From positions 1 to 7,851 of the forward strand of contig JAKEHD010000058.1 in NCBI GenBank assembly GCA_022615215.1: a stretch of 7,851 bases of DNA, given 5' to 3'. The notes beneath the pieces were generated by a model. That model was not told the origin of the DNA and searched no databases. It saw nothing but the letters and a program-made list of their open reading frames with translations. Both the position numbers and the translations under genes were made by a program. Of this stretch, positions 7,050-7,851 are shown piece by piece. The stretch's first letter is position 1, and every line of letters begins with the position of its first letter. The DNA comes from Blastocatellia bacterium. GTDB lineage: Bacteria; Acidobacteriota; Blastocatellia; UBA7656.

Positions 7050-7063
7050 GCGTGGCGACACGC
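7050..7063 (+). promoter_or_regulatory. Small hairpin with GCGA tetraloop in the leader
   Basis: GCGTG (7050-7054) and CACGC (7059-7063) form a perfect 5-bp stem closed by GCGA, a stable GNRA-type tetraloop. It ends 13 bp before the Shine-Dalgarno of the glycine-zipper gene. It could be a 5' stabilising structure or simply chance. Confidence 0.35.
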
Positions 7064-7076
7064 AGTTGAGAATGAT

Positions 7077-7083
7077 AGGAGGG
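7077..7083 (+). promoter_or_regulatory. Strong Shine-Dalgarno fixing the start at 7090
   Basis: AGGAGGG lies 6 bp before ATG 7090 and is the strongest ribosome site on the + strand of this window. It decides against the upstream in-frame TTG at 7033, and the signal peptide begins immediately at this ATG. It suggests high translation of the small exported protein. Confidence 0.85.
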
Positions 7084-7089
7084 TTAGAA

Positions 7090-7485
7090 ATGATTTCCAT
7101 AAATAAGAAGCTACTTGTTGCAACGATGGGTTTGTTGTTGATGCTTGCGACGGCTATGCCCGCAAGCGCAGATCATCGTCGACGCGGCCGGTCGAGCGGC
7201 ACGTCCACTAAGGAGAAGGTCGCATACATAGGCGGCGGGGCCGCGGCGGGCGCGATCATAGGCGGACTGCTCGGCGGCAAGAAAGGCGCTCTCATAGGCG
7301 GCGCAATCGGGGCAGGGGCCGGCACGGGCACTGTTCTCATCAAAGACAGACGCGACGATGACGATTTCCGTTTTCGCCGCAACCGCAGGTTCATCCGCAA
7401 TAATCGCCGTTTCATCCGTAATGATCGTCGTTTCATTCGTAACGACGGCCGGTTCATCCGCAACAATCGCGCGCGCAGATGGTAA
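7090..7485 (+). CDS. Small exported glycine-zipper protein with RRFIRN repeats
   Basis: This 131-residue protein opens with a clear signal peptide (MISINKK, hydrophobic core, cleavage expected after ASA27). A basic, Ser/Thr-rich linker (29-42) leads to a glycine zipper at about 47-80 (YIGGGAAAGAIIGGLLGG, then ALIGGAIGAGAG), the kind of GxxxG-rich helix pair that inserts into or packs against membranes in small outer-membrane and periplasmic proteins. An acidic cluster (DRRDDDD, 86-92) precedes a strongly basic tail with four 7-residue repeats, (N/D)(R/G)RFIRN at residues 98-125, ending in RARRW. The zipper is common in YMGG/Rick-17kDa-like proteins; the repeated tail is not a motif I recognise. 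It may bind polyanions such as LPS, nucleic acid or peptidoglycan, but that is inference from charge only. It is followed after 51 bp by another exported protein. Confidence 0.87.
   Translation: MISINKKLLVATMGLLLMLATAMPASADHRRRGRSSGTSTKEKVAYIGGGAAAGAIIGGLLGGKKGALIGGAIGAGAGTGTVLIKDRRDDDDFRFRRNRRFIRNNRRFIRNDRRFIRNDGRFIRNNRARRW
7381..7464 (+). repeat. Four 21-bp in-frame tandem repeats
   Basis: Four consecutive 21-bp units (7381, 7402, 7423, 7444) encode NRRFIRN, NRRFIRN, DRRFIRN and DGRFIRN. The DNA units differ mostly at third codon positions (for example cgc/cgt, atc/att, aat/aac), so the peptide is better conserved than the DNA. This fits selection on the protein after an older duplication. 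Confidence 0.9.
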
Positions 7486-7495
7486 TCGAGAGTTT

Positions 7496-7551
7496 CGATA
7501 TCCTTGCATCGCTGGTAAAATGGTTTTGAAGAAGCGATGATGCAAATATCG
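7496..7551 (+). promoter_or_regulatory. Inverted repeat enclosing the start codon of the next gene
   Basis: The arm 7496-7513 pairs with 7533-7551: CGATAT with ATATCG (6 bp), TTGCATC with GATGCAA (7 bp) and GCT with AGC (3 bp). There is a 2-base bulge (7502-7503), a 3-base bulge (7536-7538) and a 19-base loop. The right arm contains both candidate start codons (7537 and 7540), and the loop holds the purine-rich GAAG region. The structure could limit translation of the downstream gene, but it could also be chance. Confidence 0.45.
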
Positions 7552-7851
7552 AACAGAGCTATTTCAAAGTTTGGCACGCTGGCAATTGCGATTCTCGTTT
7601 TGTCGTTCGGGCTGGCCGCGCAGGGAAGTAAAATCGGCGCGTCTCAAAAGAGGCGCGTCGCCACGCGCGGCCACCTGACTGGCACCCGCTCAGTACAAAA
7701 AATAATCACCTGGCAAACTTCAAATCCTTCGTCCCGCGCTCGCAAGCAAGCTCATCTGGCTGTCGAAAGCGTCGGTTCAAAACCTCGAACGCTCTGGCAG
7801 ATCGACGGCGGCCCGTCCTACAGCAGAGTCGATTCCATTCGCCTTGCAGAC
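7537..7851 (+). CDS. Exported protein, N-terminal part (3' truncated)
   Basis: The frame is open from tandem starts ATG 7537/ATG 7540 to the right edge, 105 codons without a stop. A signal peptide is clear: basic start (NRAISK), hydrophobic core of about 18 residues (about 12-29), and likely cleavage after GLAAQ. A basic, Ser/Thr-rich mature N-terminus follows. The last visible stretch, WQIDGGPSYSRVDSIRLAD, resembles the lead-in to FG-GAP/VCBS-type beta-propeller repeats ('...ADLDGDG'), though the defining repeat lies beyond the window. The ribosome site is only a modest GAAGAAG at 7528-7534. The gene lies 51 bp after the glycine-zipper gene and could share its transcript. Its start codons fall inside an inverted repeat. 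Identity beyond 'exported protein' is uncertain. Confidence 0.75.
   Translation, partial: MMQISNRAISKFGTLAIAILVLSFGLAAQGSKIGASQKRRVATRGHLTGTRSVQKIITWQTSNPSSRARKQAHLAVESVGSKPRTLWQIDGGPSYSRVDSIRLAD

Larger units (their letters stand above)
6560..7089. other. Divergent intergenic spacer, no convincing gene
   Basis: This spacer of about 530 bp separates the minus-strand exported-protein gene from the + strand glycine-zipper gene. It holds the minus-strand ribosome site (6567-6571), the possible minus-strand promoter near 6725-6753, a T-rich stretch with TTTTGC/TTTTGCC words (6861-6890), a TATAAC hexamer at 6981-6986 without a good -35, and a small hairpin before the + strand gene. A few frames are open here, but none has coherent domain content or a well-placed ribosome site. 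Confidence 0.6.

Overview
The window looks like a moderately GC-rich, Gram-negative-type bacterial chromosome segment with ordinary housekeeping or accessory genes. No RNA gene, CRISPR array, transposase or phage gene is visible. Short intergenic repeats built on ATCAGCC/GCTGAT words and several secreted proteins of unknown function remind me of Acidobacteriota (Blastocatellia-like) genomes. That placement is an inference from general familiarity and is not proven by any marker here.

Left part (1-2990, + strand): the 3' end of a DUF58 (vWA-like) gene is followed after 10 bp by a full-length membrane transglutaminase of the TgpA/DUF3488 type with an intact Cys-His-Asp triad. This is the tail of a classic MoxR-DUF58-TgpA operon; the MoxR ATPase is presumably off the left edge.

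Middle part (2991-4693): a repeat-bearing spacer is followed by a promoter and a two-gene unit. The first gene is a metal-dependent cyclase/KynB-type amidohydrolase with all expected metal ligands. The second is a KDPG-aldolase-fold protein in which the Schiff-base lysine position is serine, so it should not act as a normal class I aldolase. The unit ends in a second copy of the same repeat family, lying between convergent genes.

Right part (4694-7851): a minus-strand gene encodes a 621-residue exported protein that resembles DUF3352 proteins. A roughly 530-bp divergent spacer with no convincing gene follows. Next on the + strand is a small exported glycine-zipper protein that ends in four 7-residue Arg/Asn-rich repeats. 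The window closes with the 5' end of another exported protein, whose start codon lies inside a predicted hairpin.

The most interesting items are the lysine-less aldolase homologue paired with the cyclase, the two related hairpin-forming repeats placed right after stop codons, the heptapeptide-repeat tail, and the start-codon hairpin. I did not find clear evidence of a wholly new multi-gene system.
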